A DNA stretch of 64,000 nt. It comes from Tissierella sp. Yu-01. Lineage in GTDB: Bacteria; Bacillota; Clostridia; Tissierellales; Tissierellaceae. Position numbers and translations under genes: made by a program. Numbering within the stretch: the stretch's first letter is position 1; each line of letters starts with the position of its first letter. This document shows, in pieces, positions 7,998-16,240 of this stretch. Where the stretch lies: the NCBI RefSeq assembly GCF_029537395.1, contig NZ_CP120677.1:1426001-1490000 (forward strand), given 5' to 3'. The notes beneath the pieces were generated by a model, which saw nothing but the letters and a program-made list of their open reading frames with translations, made no database searches and was not told the origin of the DNA.

Positions 7998-8516
7998 TTA
8001 CTTTTTGATTTTGAATCTATTATAGTAAGGCTCCAGTATATCAGCTAGCATATTTAATGCATCCGAATTCATTTTTCTTATCCCTGATATAGTAATGTAA
8101 TTTTGCCCTCTAAATTTGTCATTAAAATTAATTTCAATGTCCCTCCAGAACATGTCCTCAAAGTACTTACACTCAATTATATATCTTTGCTGCTTAGTTA
8201 ATGCTCCCAATGCTGCATCTATTTGTTCTTTTTCTATCTGATAATGGTATATCCTCGATTTATCATCATTTATCCATTCATGTAACAACTCTATAGCTTT
8301 TTCTTTATCTTCTATTGCTATCTCTACAGAAGAACCTCCTCCATTATTACTACTTGGCATACCTGGTTCCCTAGATGTACCAAGTAATACACCTGAAAAT
8401 GAATAAGGATCCTTAATTGCCTCTTTAAACTGATCTATTCTAAGTAATGTAGTTTCTATAATAGATTTCTTTCTTTTATAATCTCTTAGTGCTGCTTCAA
8501 TAACTTTAATGTCCAT
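7998..8516 (-). CDS. Phage late-gene regulator, sigma region 4-like (ArpU/RinA type)
   Basis: 172 residues. The N-terminus is helical. The middle has the Gly/Ser stretch SSNNGGGSS typical of these regulators. The C-terminal half has a sigma region 4-like helix-turn-helix (ALTKQQRYIIECKYFEDMFWRDIEI ... ITISGIRKMNSDALNML). In related phages this protein turns on the packaging and structural operon. Here it is the last gene of the early leftward block and faces that operon. Confidence 0.75.
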   Translation of the reverse strand: MDIKVIEAALRDYKRKKSIIETTLLRIDQFKEAIKDPYSFSGVLLGTSREPGMPSSNNGGGSSVEIAIEDKEKAIELLHEWINDDKSRIYHYQIEKEQIDAALGALTKQQRYIIECKYFEDMFWRDIEINFNDKFRGQNYITISGIRKMNSDALNMLADILEPYYNRFKIKK

Positions 8517-8520
8517 CCTC

Positions 8521-8850
8521 CTACTCTCCTCTCCTGGTAGCTTCTATCTGCCTTTCTACTATTCCTAATTCAATCTTGATAGCTCTAAGCTTCTCTAATA
8601 TAGCCTCATAGTTAGTTTCAGCTACATCCCTATCAAATTTATATTTTGCTATCTGTTCATTCCCTTTTGATACATCATTAGTCAAAGTAACTGGTAACCC
8701 CTTATCTCTATTTATAAGGAGTTCTTTGGCTAAAGCCACCCTATAGGTATACTCTGCCTTTGCTTTCTCATATCCAGCTTTATTAAGCTCTATTATAGTA
8801 CTGTTTAATTCCTTCCTCATATTCTCAATCTCTGCTATAAGTATCTGCAT
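8521..8850 (-). CDS. Coiled-coil phage protein
   Basis: About 109 residues, nearly all helical with heptad-like spacing (AEIENMRKELNSTIIELNKAGYEKAKAEYTYRVALAKELL and later LEKLRAIKIELGIVERQIEATRRGE). ATG 8850 is preferred because GGAGGGATTGG precedes it. The longer frame lacks a ribosome binding site. It ends 4 bp before the late regulator start, so the two genes form one unit. Function unknown. Confidence 0.6.
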   Translation of the reverse strand: MQILIAEIENMRKELNSTIIELNKAGYEKAKAEYTYRVALAKELLINRDKGLPVTLTNDVSKGNEQIAKYKFDRDVAETNYEAILEKLRAIKIELGIVERQIEATRRGE

Positions 8851-8958
8851 CCAATCCCTCCAATAAAAAGACACTAAAATAACATATAGTTACTCTAGTG
8901 TCCGCTGGTATGTCCAGTAGGATCTATTTAATTGTTACGCATAATCTTGTTATGTTCA

Positions 8959-9264
8959 TTACTTCTTTAATTCCTCAAACTCTATTACCCATACCGGAAA
9001 ACTTCCTCTTTCGTTCCTATTACAGTAGGAGTAGCAACCACCTTCGCTATCGCATCCACATCCTTCTGGGACTCTCGGATACCATCTAACAGTACGCTCT
9101 ATTATGTCATCAATGATTGGTTTTCTATATCCTTCGTTAAATAAATGCTCATTTTCAACCATAAATAAATCTAACGTTTCTTTTTTAGAGAACTTCTTTG
9201 TATGGGCTACAAATTCAATGTCCCAGCTACCATCAGTAAAATTCATGTAATCAAATTTACTCAA
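8959..9264 (-). CDS. Hypothetical phage protein with Cys motif (101 aa)
   Basis: TTG 9264 follows GGGAGGGAGAAAA. The central part has a cysteine cluster (EGCGCDSEGGCYSYCNRNE) suggestive of a metal or disulfide knot, followed by an aromatic C-terminal strand. No family is recognised. It is one of a run of small early genes. Confidence 0.55.
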   Translation of the reverse strand: MSKFDYMNFTDGSWDIEFVAHTKKFSKKETLDLFMVENEHLFNEGYRKPIIDDIIERTVRWYPRVPEGCGCDSEGGCYSYCNRNERGSFPVWVIEFEELKK

Positions 9265-9325
9265 TTTTCTCCCTCCCTTATTTCACATAAATAACATAAG
9301 CTACATCCTTTACTTGTTATGTTCA

Positions 9326-9688
9326 CTACTTTATCACTATGCTTACCATATTTTTATCCAAATCATTTTTTAGCATCAAATGCTCTAATCTGTTTCGACT
9401 TGCTATTAATTCTCTATGCTTCATCAAGATTTCTAACCCATCTTCAATAGATATTTCTTTATAGTCCTCTCTACATCCATAATCTCCTTCGTACATTATT
9501 CCACTTTCATCTATACCTAATTGTATTGTAAAACATTCCTCATGTTTGGGATGTAATACATAGATTAATATACCTTCATATGTGTCAAAATGATGAGTTG
9601 AGTTCATATCTATCTTACAAGTCTTATTACATTCAATTAATTCTTCTAAAGATATATCCATATCCCAATGTCCAGATTGCTTATACAT
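9326..9688 (-). CDS. Hypothetical phage protein (120 aa)
   Basis: ATG 9688 follows AGAAAGGAGAATAAAA. The product is acidic, with His-rich segments (NSTHHFDTYEGILIYVLHPKHEECF) and a helical C-terminus. Nothing points to a known function. It belongs to the early leftward gene run. Confidence 0.55.
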   Translation of the reverse strand: MYKQSGHWDMDISLEELIECNKTCKIDMNSTHHFDTYEGILIYVLHPKHEECFTIQLGIDESGIMYEGDYGCREDYKEISIEDGLEILMKHRELIASRNRLEHLMLKNDLDKNMVSIVIK

Positions 9689-9727
9689 TTTTATTCTCCT
9701 TTCTATTACACATAAATTACATTGTGT

Positions 9728-9970
9728 TTACCAATTCTTAATATGCTCTGGGATTTCATCAAATTTATCGGCCCATAACACATTAGCTACATCCAACGAA
9801 TACTCTTTTTCCATATGAGATATTACAGCTTGTGCTTTTTTCTCATTTTCGTGACTTCTAGGTATATATGTTAATGACCTTAGCATATCAACTACTAAGT
9901 GTTGATGAGGTTCGCCTACTTCTTTAATAATTGCTCTAGCTTGCTGCAAATCAGTAATTAATTTATCCAT
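9728..9970 (-). CDS. Hypothetical phage protein (80 aa)
   Basis: A small helical protein (ITDLQQARAIIKEVGEPHQHLVVDMLRSL), acidic at the C-terminus. The start is ATG 9970 behind AAGGGGGATTAAG. No motif is recognised. Confidence 0.5.
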   Translation of the reverse strand: MDKLITDLQQARAIIKEVGEPHQHLVVDMLRSLTYIPRSHENEKKAQAVISHMEKEYSLDVANVLWADKFDEIPEHIKNW

Positions 9971-9990
9971 CTTAATCCCCCTTCAAAATA

Positions 9991-10263
9991 CTACATATAT
10001 TTAATAAACTTATCTAACATATCTTTCCTAACCAGTTGAATTAATGTTCCTTGATGAAAGTTACTGTGCTCTGCTTTTATCGATAAGAATATATCATTTT
10101 CTTTAGCATACTCTGCTAACAAGTCAATTTCTCTTATGGTGAGTAACTCAATAGGTTTACTAAATATACAAGGCATTTTAAGTGCATCCTTAATCATCTC
10201 TTCAACATTTTTTTCTTCATTCGTTTTTGCTTCTCTTACTTTTTTCAACTTAGGTATTTGCAT
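9991..10263 (-). CDS. Hypothetical phage protein (90 aa)
   Basis: A basic N-terminus with KKVREAKTNEEKNVEEMIKDAL, then a compact alpha/beta region. The start is ATG 10263, overlapping the stop of the preceding 56-residue gene, so expression is coupled. Function unknown. Confidence 0.5.
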   Translation of the reverse strand: MQIPKLKKVREAKTNEEKNVEEMIKDALKMPCIFSKPIELLTIREIDLLAEYAKENDIFLSIKAEHSNFHQGTLIQLVRKDMLDKFIKYM

Positions 10264-10264
10264 T

Positions 10265-10435
10265 TCAATAAACCTTCCCTCTATCTTTAATAGTGCACCT
10301 TAGATCTATATTTTGTCGATGTACTTTAATCTCTATATCAAAATAATCAAGAGATTCAACATTTTGTAATTTATCTAGCGTAGTTGATATTTTGGTGCAT
10401 ATTTCTTTTTCTAGTTTTAGTCTCTTATCTTCCAT
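10265..10435 (-). CDS. Hypothetical phage protein (56 aa)
   Basis: ATG 10435 stands behind a strong AGGAGGCAGCT. The product is a small alpha/beta protein with a lysine-rich first helix (MEDKRLKLEKEICTKIS) and a strand-rich end. It is coupled to the next gene by overlap. Function unknown. Confidence 0.55.
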   Translation of the reverse strand: MEDKRLKLEKEICTKISTTLDKLQNVESLDYFDIEIKVHRQNIDLRCTIKDRGKVY

Positions 10436-10444
10436 AGCTGCCTC

Positions 10445-10633
10445 CTAACTCACCAACTCATATAATTTTCTTTTTATATTTCTAGGTACATGATCTTCTA
10501 CCTTTGCAATACTATTGTTTTTATCATATTCCTCTAAAGCTAATTCCTGATATACTTTAGACAGCTCAATATCACCATTTAAAATGCTTACTATGCTTCT
10601 TGCACATAATTGTATTTGCTTGTCCAAGTTCAT
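10445..10633 (-). CDS. Hypothetical phage protein (about 60 aa)
   Basis: A helical small protein (IQLCARSIVSILNGDIELSKVYQELALEEYD). AGGAGG lies only 2 nt before the ATG at 10633, which is too close. A TTG two codons on, at 10627, has normal spacing and may be the true start. Function unknown. Confidence 0.5.
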   Translation of the reverse strand: MNLDKQIQLCARSIVSILNGDIELSKVYQELALEEYDKNNSIAKVEDHVPRNIKRKLYELVS

Positions 10634-10639
10634 AACCTC

Positions 10640-10849
10640 CTATAACAGAGTTAATTGCTCTCCTAATATCTCAAACCTTTCAACGTTCTTTCCTTTCACA
10701 ATCAAAGGCATATATACTTTTCCAGGCTCATCTACTAACTCATATTGCACAATTGCCCCTGATTCAGTCATAGTTAGAACTCTAACAAGCTTTCTATTTT
10801 TTCCCATGTAAGCTAATAAGTTTTTATTTCTATCTATACGAATTGCCAT
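10640..10849 (-). CDS. Hypothetical phage protein (69 aa)
   Basis: ATG 10849 follows AGGAGGTTTAGTT. The composition is beta-rich and basic at the N-terminus (MAIRIDRNKNLLAYMGKNRK). It sits directly after recU in the same operon. Function unknown. Confidence 0.5.
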   Translation of the reverse strand: MAIRIDRNKNLLAYMGKNRKLVRVLTMTESGAIVQYELVDEPGKVYMPLIVKGKNVERFEILGEQLTLL

Positions 10850-10851
10850 AA

Positions 10852-11370
10852 CTAAACCTCCTCCAGTATCGGTTTTAAATAATCAATTACTACTCCATTT
10901 CGAGTTTTAAGTTCTATCATTTCAGCTACAGGTATAAAATTATATCCACGCTTTCCTTTGTTTTTTTGCCACCTATCCCAATAGATCAGAACCTTCTCAC
11001 CAGGTATTAAGTATCTTTTATCAGTAGTTGTAATATTACAAAGTATAAATGAGACTTCTCCAACCTCTAAGGCGGTCCTTATATAATCTATTTGATGTGG
11101 TTCTATGTTTTTAAGAGGCAACCCTCGTTCATCTATTGTCTCTTTACAATCAAAACTAACTGGTATACGAGGTTTCACCGTCCCTCTAAAATCAAGAGTT
11201 GACTTGCCTTCTGGAAATGCCGATACTATCTTCTTACCTTGTCTAATCACTTGCCAAGGAGTGCTTATTTTCTGTATCAAAGCTATTCCTCTGTTTTTAT
11301 ATATGACATTAGATCTTTTTACTTCCTCTTCAAAACCCATGCCCTTGTTGGCCATATTGTAATTTTTCAT
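10852..11370 (-). CDS. recU: RecU-type Holliday junction resolvase
   Basis: 172 residues with the family hallmarks: NKGMGFEEEVKRSN near the N-terminus, KSTLDFRGTVKPRIPVSFDCKET in the middle holding the metal-binding Asp, Asp, Glu and Lys of the nuclease fold, then HQIDYIRTALEVGEVSFILCNI and YIPW-like aromatic residues. It cuts four-way DNA junctions made during phage replication. The ATG overlaps the stop of a 41-residue gene. It is shorter than host RecU (about 200 residues), as usual for phage versions. Confidence 0.88.
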   Translation of the reverse strand: MKNYNMANKGMGFEEEVKRSNVIYKNRGIALIQKISTPWQVIRQGKKIVSAFPEGKSTLDFRGTVKPRIPVSFDCKETIDERGLPLKNIEPHQIDYIRTALEVGEVSFILCNITTTDKRYLIPGEKVLIYWDRWQKNKGKRGYNFIPVAEMIELKTRNGVVIDYLKPILEEV

Positions 11371-11492
11371 TTAGGTATCGACTCCCTTGCTTTCTCTATA
11401 GCTTGCTTATATGTCCATGTCGGATTCTCTTTAAGCAATCTAGCAGCTTCATCAACCGTGGTAGTTATCTTCTTTTGTTCATCTTTATTCAT
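11367..11492 (-). CDS. 41-residue early phage protein upstream of recU
   Basis: ATG 11492 follows AAGGGGGATATCA. The helical product has TVDEAARLLKENPTWTYKQAIEKARES. Its stop overlaps the recU start (ATGA), so it may set recU translation. No known function. Confidence 0.55.
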   Translation of the reverse strand: MNKDEQKKITTTVDEAARLLKENPTWTYKQAIEKARESIPK

Positions 11493-11544
11493 TGATATCC
11501 CCCTTATTTTTCACACTTTCTATTTATAACTCATATTTTATAAT

Positions 11545-11560
11545 GAGAGCATATGCTCTC
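11545..11560. promoter_or_regulatory. Perfect 16-bp palindrome, candidate operator
   Basis: GAGAGCATATGCTCTC lies between the divergently oriented 41-residue leftward gene and the rightward 40-residue membrane peptide, 18 bp before the ATG of the latter. TATAAT (11538-11543) stands just before it, so a bound repressor would block that promoter. Confidence 0.55.
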
Positions 11561-11577
11561 GAATGGAGGTGTAAATT

Positions 11578-11700
11578 ATGAGTAGAGATTGTAGAAGAGA
11601 TAATGATAGCTCTTTATTATTTTTCTTCTTGTTATTAGTAATTCTCTTCTGTAGCGATGATTTATTTGGTGGATTCTTTGGTGGCAGAAGAGGCTGCTAA
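11578..11700 (+). CDS. 40-residue hydrophobic peptide on opposite strand
   Basis: ATG 11578 follows AATGGAGGTGTAAATT. The product has a charged N-terminus (MSRDCRRDND), one hydrophobic helix (LLFFFLLLVILFC) and a Gly/Phe/Arg tail ending GRRGC. It is the only rightward gene in this part of the early region and its last bases overlap the end of the replication gene. It is probably a single-pass membrane peptide expressed apart from the lytic genes. The family is not recognised with certainty. Confidence 0.6.
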   Translation: MSRDCRRDNDSSLLFFFLLLVILFCSDDLFGGFFGGRRGC

Positions 11701-12722
11701 TATGAGTCGGGGTTTATCCCCGATTCTCTTTGTTTTCTAAGCTTCTCAGCGTGTTCTCTTCTCTTCCTAGCCGCTATGTCTTCTAGCTGATCAGCAGAAT
11801 AATCGTCTGATCTCTGATCAAAATTATGAAACCTATTCTTTTTAACAGGGATTGAACTAACATTTTTAATTGTTTTTTCAATTTTAGTTTGCATACCACC
11901 AGACCTTGTCCAATTCTCAAGGATACCTTTAACATATCTGAGAGATCTCTTATTAGCCTCTACCGCTATTTTCATAGCCTCCATTATCCATTCAGTAGAA
12001 TATAAGTCTAATAATTCAATTATGGTTTCTTTAACGGTAGCATTAATAGTGCCAAATCCATTAGATTGGAATGCCACTGTTACTTTTGACAAATCATTAT
12101 CTAGTTCATCAGGTCCATTATCTTTTGATGAACTACCACTACAAACTCCTTTATCTTCTGTAGTAGTTTTATTTAATATACTTTTATTTACTTTACTTTC
12201 CTTTACTTTACTTTGGGGATTAATGTTAACACTAACCTCTCCATTATCTTGGTTAATGTCAACATTAATTTTTTCTAATTCAACAATGTCTTCATTAATG
12301 CTTACAATAATTAAATTAGTATAGTTTTTAACAGTTTCATCATCTAATAGTAAAAATTCTTTTGCAATTTCTACCTTCTGTCGTCTCTTTACCGCTTCAA
12401 AATATCTAACTTGAATACCTTTTGAAGTAAGGATATTCTGTTCTTTAAATAATCTTTCATCAAACAATCCCCATTTAATGCAATCATTAATGATTACATT
12501 AACTTCATTAATGTCAACATTAACTCTCTTAGAGAATAGTATTTGTTCCTTTTCGGTCCAATCATAATAGTAACCTTCACTATATACTTTCATTAATAGT
12601 TTTATTACTATACTAAATCCTAGAATCCCATGTTGTGCTTCTATTATTGCGACCTTATCATCCTGATCTATATCTACATCTAAAGGAAAATAATCTAATC
12701 CTACCTTTTGTGGTCTTGCCAT
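11697..12722 (-). CDS. Phage replication initiation protein (DUF4373 + DnaD-like)
   Basis: 341 residues. The N-terminal 100 or so match the DUF4373/Lin1244-type winged-helix domain (GLDYFPLDVDIDQDDKVAII, FSIVIKLLMKVYSEGYYYDW). A low-complexity Asn/Ile/Val linker follows. The C-terminal region about 212-280 resembles the DnaD domain (AFQSNGFGTINATVKETI ... RYVKGILENW). Such proteins bind the phage origin and load the host helicase. No helicase loader follows, so the host one may be used. ATG 12722 follows GAGGGAGCAGGTGAG. Confidence 0.82.
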   Translation of the reverse strand: MARPQKVGLDYFPLDVDIDQDDKVAIIEAQHGILGFSIVIKLLMKVYSEGYYYDWTEKEQILFSKRVNVDINEVNVIINDCIKWGLFDERLFKEQNILTSKGIQVRYFEAVKRRQKVEIAKEFLLLDDETVKNYTNLIIVSINEDIVELEKINVDINQDNGEVSVNINPQSKVKESKVNKSILNKTTTEDKGVCSGSSSKDNGPDELDNDLSKVTVAFQSNGFGTINATVKETIIELLDLYSTEWIMEAMKIAVEANKRSLRYVKGILENWTRSGGMQTKIEKTIKNVSSIPVKKNRFHNFDQRSDDYSADQLEDIAARKRREHAEKLRKQRESGINPDSY

Positions 12723-12770
12723 CTCATCACCTGCTCCCTCTTATGAGGACTAGGGGGTTATCCCCCTAGT

Positions 12771-13670
12771 CTAAAATTGTATATCTCCATCATCAAAAGG
12801 ATTTTGCATTAAATCCAGTGGCATTTCTTCATGTAGTTCTCCAGTATCCATATCTACATTTTCTTTTGTTGTAGTATTAGGTGCCGTTTTATTTATTGAT
12901 TGCTCTGGAGGATTTAATAACATTGCTGCAGCTTTTCTTACTACCTCATCTGTAGCTTTTTCTACTAACCATTCAATGTAACTAGGGTGACTTTTATGAA
13001 CCTCTCCTAATGTTTTACCTTTATGCTTTCCAAAAGTAAGTTTAAGGTTATGAGCTTCTATCTCTGTCATTGTTGATATTTGCTCTTGTTGCACGAATTC
13101 TTTCATATCTTCCATATCCTGAGTAAATACTTCAGATAAACTAGCTACAGTTAATGTTGCATCTACCTGTGCTCTTTTTTTTGCCATCTTAAGAATTGTA
13201 TTAGCTTGACTATAGATTTCATCATTTTCCATCTGATACTCAGTTTTGCCCCAGTTATTAGTCTTACTTTTTAATGACTCCTTGTCCACTCCTGCAGGTA
13301 AATCTTCTTCCTTGGTCCATCTCCATCTGTATTTGTTTTCCTTACTATTGCAAGATCCTACACCTTCAGTTATTTTTTGACCGTTTTTAGAAAGAATGCA
13401 TTTCATTGTGTATGCAAATATTCCTTTATCATAGTCCTCTATTTTATCTAAGAACTCATACTCACTGGTAAGCCCAAACATCATGAGTAGTTTTTCAGCA
13501 CCTGGCTTTAAAAGTGTAGGTTTAGAAGTACCAGGTATAGTATCATAATCATGACCTTGCTTTAATTCCTTCTGAACAGCTGCTTGTACTTGAGTTATTT
13601 TATTCAAAGTCCCTACAATCGAACTAACTTCAACGCTTTCTATTAAACTCATCATCAAATTATCGTTCAT
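12771..13670 (-). CDS. Phage recombination-associated protein with ExoX-like C-terminus
   Basis: About 299 residues. The N-terminal 200 residues contain QGHDYDTIPGTSKPTLLKPG and AKKRAQVDATLTVASLSEVF, found in phage proteins of the recombination module but without a firm assigned activity. The C-terminal part has FGKHKGKTLGEVHKSHPSYI with a Trp, matching the small ExoX-like/DUF3820 domain. ATG 13670 is chosen because GGAGGTGTAGAATT precedes it. With the neighbouring Gam-like gene it probably handles DNA ends or single strands. Confidence 0.65.
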   Translation of the reverse strand: MNDNLMMSLIESVEVSSIVGTLNKITQVQAAVQKELKQGHDYDTIPGTSKPTLLKPGAEKLLMMFGLTSEYEFLDKIEDYDKGIFAYTMKCILSKNGQKITEGVGSCNSKENKYRWRWTKEEDLPAGVDKESLKSKTNNWGKTEYQMENDEIYSQANTILKMAKKRAQVDATLTVASLSEVFTQDMEDMKEFVQQEQISTMTEIEAHNLKLTFGKHKGKTLGEVHKSHPSYIEWLVEKATDEVVRKAAAMLLNPPEQSINKTAPNTTTKENVDMDTGELHEEMPLDLMQNPFDDGDIQF

Positions 13671-13674
13671 AATT

Positions 13675-14238
13675 CTACACCTCCACAGTAAATTCTTCTG
13701 GCTTTTCAATAAGTCTTAATCCTTCAATTTCTACGATTTCTCCTGTTTCTTTATTAACTATGCTATTACCATTAATTTTTAGATTCTTCTTAAACTCTGC
13801 CCAATTAAAGTCTTTCTTGATTTTTATATAGTCCTTCATATTCTCAATCGTATCTGCAACTTCCACTAATTTTGTTTTATCGTAATCAAAGTCAATTTTC
13901 GCCTTCTTAAGTTTTAACGCTCCAGATGGAAGCTTGTATGATCTTTGGGTCTTAGTTTCTTTTGAATTCTGTTCTACATTCTCGAAGTATTCTCTTAATT
14001 TGGATTCGAAGAAACTTATTTCATCATCTGCTTTTTTCTTTTCTTTAATTAACGCTTCTTGTATTTGTTGTATTTTAGTATTTGCTACCATTTCAAATCG
14101 TCTATATTCAGCTTGTGATTCTCTTATTTTGTCTAAGCACCAATCAGCTGACAGATCATCTTCTACTTTCCAAACTTCATTTTCATCTTCCTGTATATCT
14201 AAAAATTCATCAATAATATCTAACATTAAGTTTTCCAA
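13675..14238 (-). CDS. Gam-like host-nuclease inhibitor family protein
   Basis: 187 residues. It has an acidic N-terminus, a long helical region (AEYRRFEMVANTKIQQIQEAL ... DDEISFFESKLREYFE) and the conserved TKTQRSYKLPSGALKLKK followed by a basic C-terminal domain. This pattern marks phage proteins annotated as host-nuclease inhibitor or Gp157-like, which protect linear phage DNA ends from host exonuclease. Its position directly before the recombination protein fits. Confidence 0.75.
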   Translation of the reverse strand: MENLMLDIIDEFLDIQEDENEVWKVEDDLSADWCLDKIRESQAEYRRFEMVANTKIQQIQEALIKEKKKADDEISFFESKLREYFENVEQNSKETKTQRSYKLPSGALKLKKAKIDFDYDKTKLVEVADTIENMKDYIKIKKDFNWAEFKKNLKINGNSIVNKETGEIVEIEGLRLIEKPEEFTVEV

Positions 14239-14257
14239 TTACTTTTCCCCCTTATAA

Positions 14258-14455
14258 TTAACAATTGTGTAATGTATAACCTCTTAGCCCATCTTGAGCA
14301 ATTCTGCCTTTTCTCATTTCTCCATCATATATAAAGTACATATCTCCTGATTTATCAGGTATAAAATGTGATGGATTCTTATTTACAACTAGAGGTTTCT
14401 TATCCTTCCTTTTAATGAACCCAATTTCTCTACCACATCTACTACATCTATCCAT
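14258..14455 (-). CDS. Small zinc-finger phage protein (65 aa)
   Basis: ATG 14455 is preferred, preceded by AAGGAAGTG. The product begins MDRCSRCGREIGF with one CxxC and ends in a Cys, enough for a zinc site. It overlaps the preceding gene's stop by 1 nt (TAATG). Function unknown. Confidence 0.6.
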   Translation of the reverse strand: MDRCSRCGREIGFIKRKDKKPLVVNKNPSHFIPDKSGDMYFIYDGEMRKGRIAQDGLRGYTLHNC

Positions 14456-14643
14456 TACGAACACTTCCTTTGCTTAATCTCATCTAATATGTTAATTTGT
14501 CCGTCTAGTTCTTCAATTTCCTTAGCGTGTTCTACATTATCTTTTATATCTTCGAGTTTCATTTTCTTAGCACAGCCTGGACCATATCCACGCTTAATAC
14601 TATCTAAATTTTTTAATGGCCTTCCACATCTCAAACAATTCAT
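14455..14643 (-). CDS. DUF6011-like zinc ribbon protein
   Basis: ATG 14643 follows AAAGGAGATTGTTCA. It starts MNCLRCGRPLKN and contains RGYGPGCAKKM, the CxxCGRPL ... GxGxxC signature of small phage zinc ribbons. The rest is an acidic helix. Probable nucleic-acid or protein binding. The exact role is unknown. Confidence 0.7.
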   Translation of the reverse strand: MNCLRCGRPLKNLDSIKRGYGPGCAKKMKLEDIKDNVEHAKEIEELDGQINILDEIKQRKCS

Positions 14644-14711
14644 TGAACAATCTCCTTTCAATGTGATATAATCACATTAATAAACAATTTATTTTAATCA
14701 TTTTCATTGAC

Positions 14712-14861
14712 CTATTCAGTTGCCGCTGGTAGGTCTTTTACTTTTTCTATCAAAGTTAGATTCTTACCGTCTGTCCATATACAATCAAAGCCTATTTCAG
14801 CATACATTTGACATAATTCTATGGTTACAAAATCTCCTGCACCTTTTATTGTTTTAACCAT
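14712..14861 (-). CDS. Hypothetical phage protein (49 aa)
   Basis: ATG 14861 follows AGGAGGTGTAATT. A small alpha/beta product with GAGDFVTIELCQMYAEIG. It is consistent with the run of tiny early genes. Function unknown. Confidence 0.55.
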   Translation of the reverse strand: MVKTIKGAGDFVTIELCQMYAEIGFDCIWTDGKNLTLIEKVKDLPAATE

Positions 14862-14872
14862 AATTACACCTC

Positions 14873-15070
14873 CTAGTAAATTGGTGGATACAATACACCA
14901 TCGTTATCAAATTCCACTAAACACTTACTACAAAAATTTCTAGTTGTTACATTGTTGTTATTAAAACTCTTGGTTGTAAATACTCTTCCTACATGTTTAG
15001 AACTTAAGCATAAAGGACATGTTGAGTTATGTTTTACTCTGAATGCACCCTTTAATACAAGTTTTCCCAT
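14873..15070 (-). CDS. Small zinc-ribbon phage protein (65 aa)
   Basis: ATG 15070 is preferred because AGAGGTGAGG precedes it. It contains CPLC at about residue 18 and CSKC near 47, two CxxC pairs that would bind one zinc. The C-terminus is aromatic (YPPIY). Role unknown. Confidence 0.6.
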   Translation of the reverse strand: MGKLVLKGAFRVKHNSTCPLCLSSKHVGRVFTTKSFNNNNVTTRNFCSKCLVEFDNDGVLYPPIY

Positions 15071-15107
15071 TATCCTCACCTCTTTGATTCCTTAACATCT
15101 TGCAATA

Positions 15108-15197
15108 CTAATAAGTTCTACCAAATAAGATGTTCTTTACTATAGCTGCAAACAGCTTATTTGATTTTGTTTTTTTCTTGAGTTTTTTTAGTTTCAT
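15108..15197 (-). CDS. 29-residue basic peptide
   Basis: ATG 15197 follows GGAGCTGAGAAAA. It begins MKLKKLKKKTKSNK and continues as a hydrophobic stretch LFAAIVKNILFG. It could be an amphipathic or nucleic-acid binding peptide. It rests on the start site and position alone. Confidence 0.4.
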   Translation of the reverse strand: MKLKKLKKKTKSNKLFAAIVKNILFGRTY

Positions 15198-15214
15198 TTT
15201 TCTCAGCTCCTATT

Positions 15215-15763
15215 TTATAAACCTCTTACATATTTTCTATCTCTGCATTTTTGATTATGGTCTGCTATTATTTCTTTCATATCTATAAACTTATTTAGAG
15301 CTATTTTGAAGATTTCTATAGTGTGTTCTGTATCAAGTAACTCATGAATATTAGTTTTAAGCTTATTTATTTCATTTTCTGTAAAATCCTTTTTACCTGT
15401 TTTATTGGTTATTAACACTAATGTATCTGCTAACACATTGTGAGACTCCCTATGCTCTTCAAGTAGTTTTAAAGCTATATTACTTAGATTCATATCAACA
15501 CTATCTAGTATTTCATAGCTGTAGGCTTGTCCAATTGCACAATTGTGTTTACAGTATCTTTGTGTTAAAAAAGGTTCCTGGTAAATATCTGCTAATTCTA
15601 CAACTATACTGGGTGAAGGATCCCTTACTCCTCTCTCATAACAGCCCAGACTTTCCATACTTATTCCTATGCCTCTATCCGCTAGTAGCATGGTTACATC
15701 TTCTCTAGTAAATCCTTTATTCTCACGTGGTGTTTGATAATCAATTAGATAGCTTGAGTTCAT
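15215..15763 (-). CDS. Phage helix-turn-helix regulator (XRE-like)
   Basis: 182 residues. The N-terminal 60 contain an XRE-type domain (ENKGFTREDVTMLLADRGIGISMESLGCYERGVRDPSPSIVVELADIYQ), followed by a Cys pair and a helical C-terminus. It probably regulates early phage genes. The start could be ATG 15763 or a nearby codon, since GGAGG sits 14 nt upstream, which is long. Confidence 0.65.
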   Translation of the reverse strand: MNSSYLIDYQTPRENKGFTREDVTMLLADRGIGISMESLGCYERGVRDPSPSIVVELADIYQEPFLTQRYCKHNCAIGQAYSYEILDSVDMNLSNIALKLLEEHRESHNVLADTLVLITNKTGKKDFTENEINKLKTNIHELLDTEHTIEIFKIALNKFIDMKEIIADHNQKCRDRKYVRGL

Positions 15764-15877
15764 TCAATTTCATCCTCCTTACTGTTATAATTAAGATATA
15801 ACTAAGATGCCTTTATAACCCCTCTCTATTACCTCCTTTCCAAATTTCATTTCAATTCTTATACAGTCCTTATCTGG

Positions 15878-16099
15878 TTAAACATTCGTATCTACTGAAA
15901 GATAAGGATTGTCCTCTCTATTAAATTTAACTTCATCTATAACCCTTCCAGCTGCATAAGCATTCATAACTATATTTGCAATCCTATCTAGGATCCTATC
16001 TATTTCCTCTTGGTCTGTTACCATATATGCATCATTTATCTTTATAGTTGTATTGCCTATCTTAAATTCCTCTACGATCTTTCCAACCCTACCTTTCAT
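15878..16099 (-). CDS. Conserved-looking small phage protein (73 aa)
   Basis: ATG 16099 follows AAGGGGGTGCAAG. The product has a strand-rich start (MKGRVGKIVEEFKIGNTTI) and a helical middle (EEIDRILDRIANIVMNAY). Similar early proteins are frequent in Clostridia phages. Function unknown. Confidence 0.55.
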   Translation of the reverse strand: MKGRVGKIVEEFKIGNTTIKINDAYMVTDQEEIDRILDRIANIVMNAYAAGRVIDEVKFNREDNPYLSVDTNV

Positions 16100-16240
16100 C
16101 TTGCACCCCCTTGGTAATGCTTATGATTATGTGATTTTGTCCTATGCATTTTTTATGATTATTGTTTTTCTTCCATAATTCTCCTATAATTTAGGTACAG
16201 GCTCTGCCAAGCCGAGTATTATATAAAGGAGGTTTTAATA

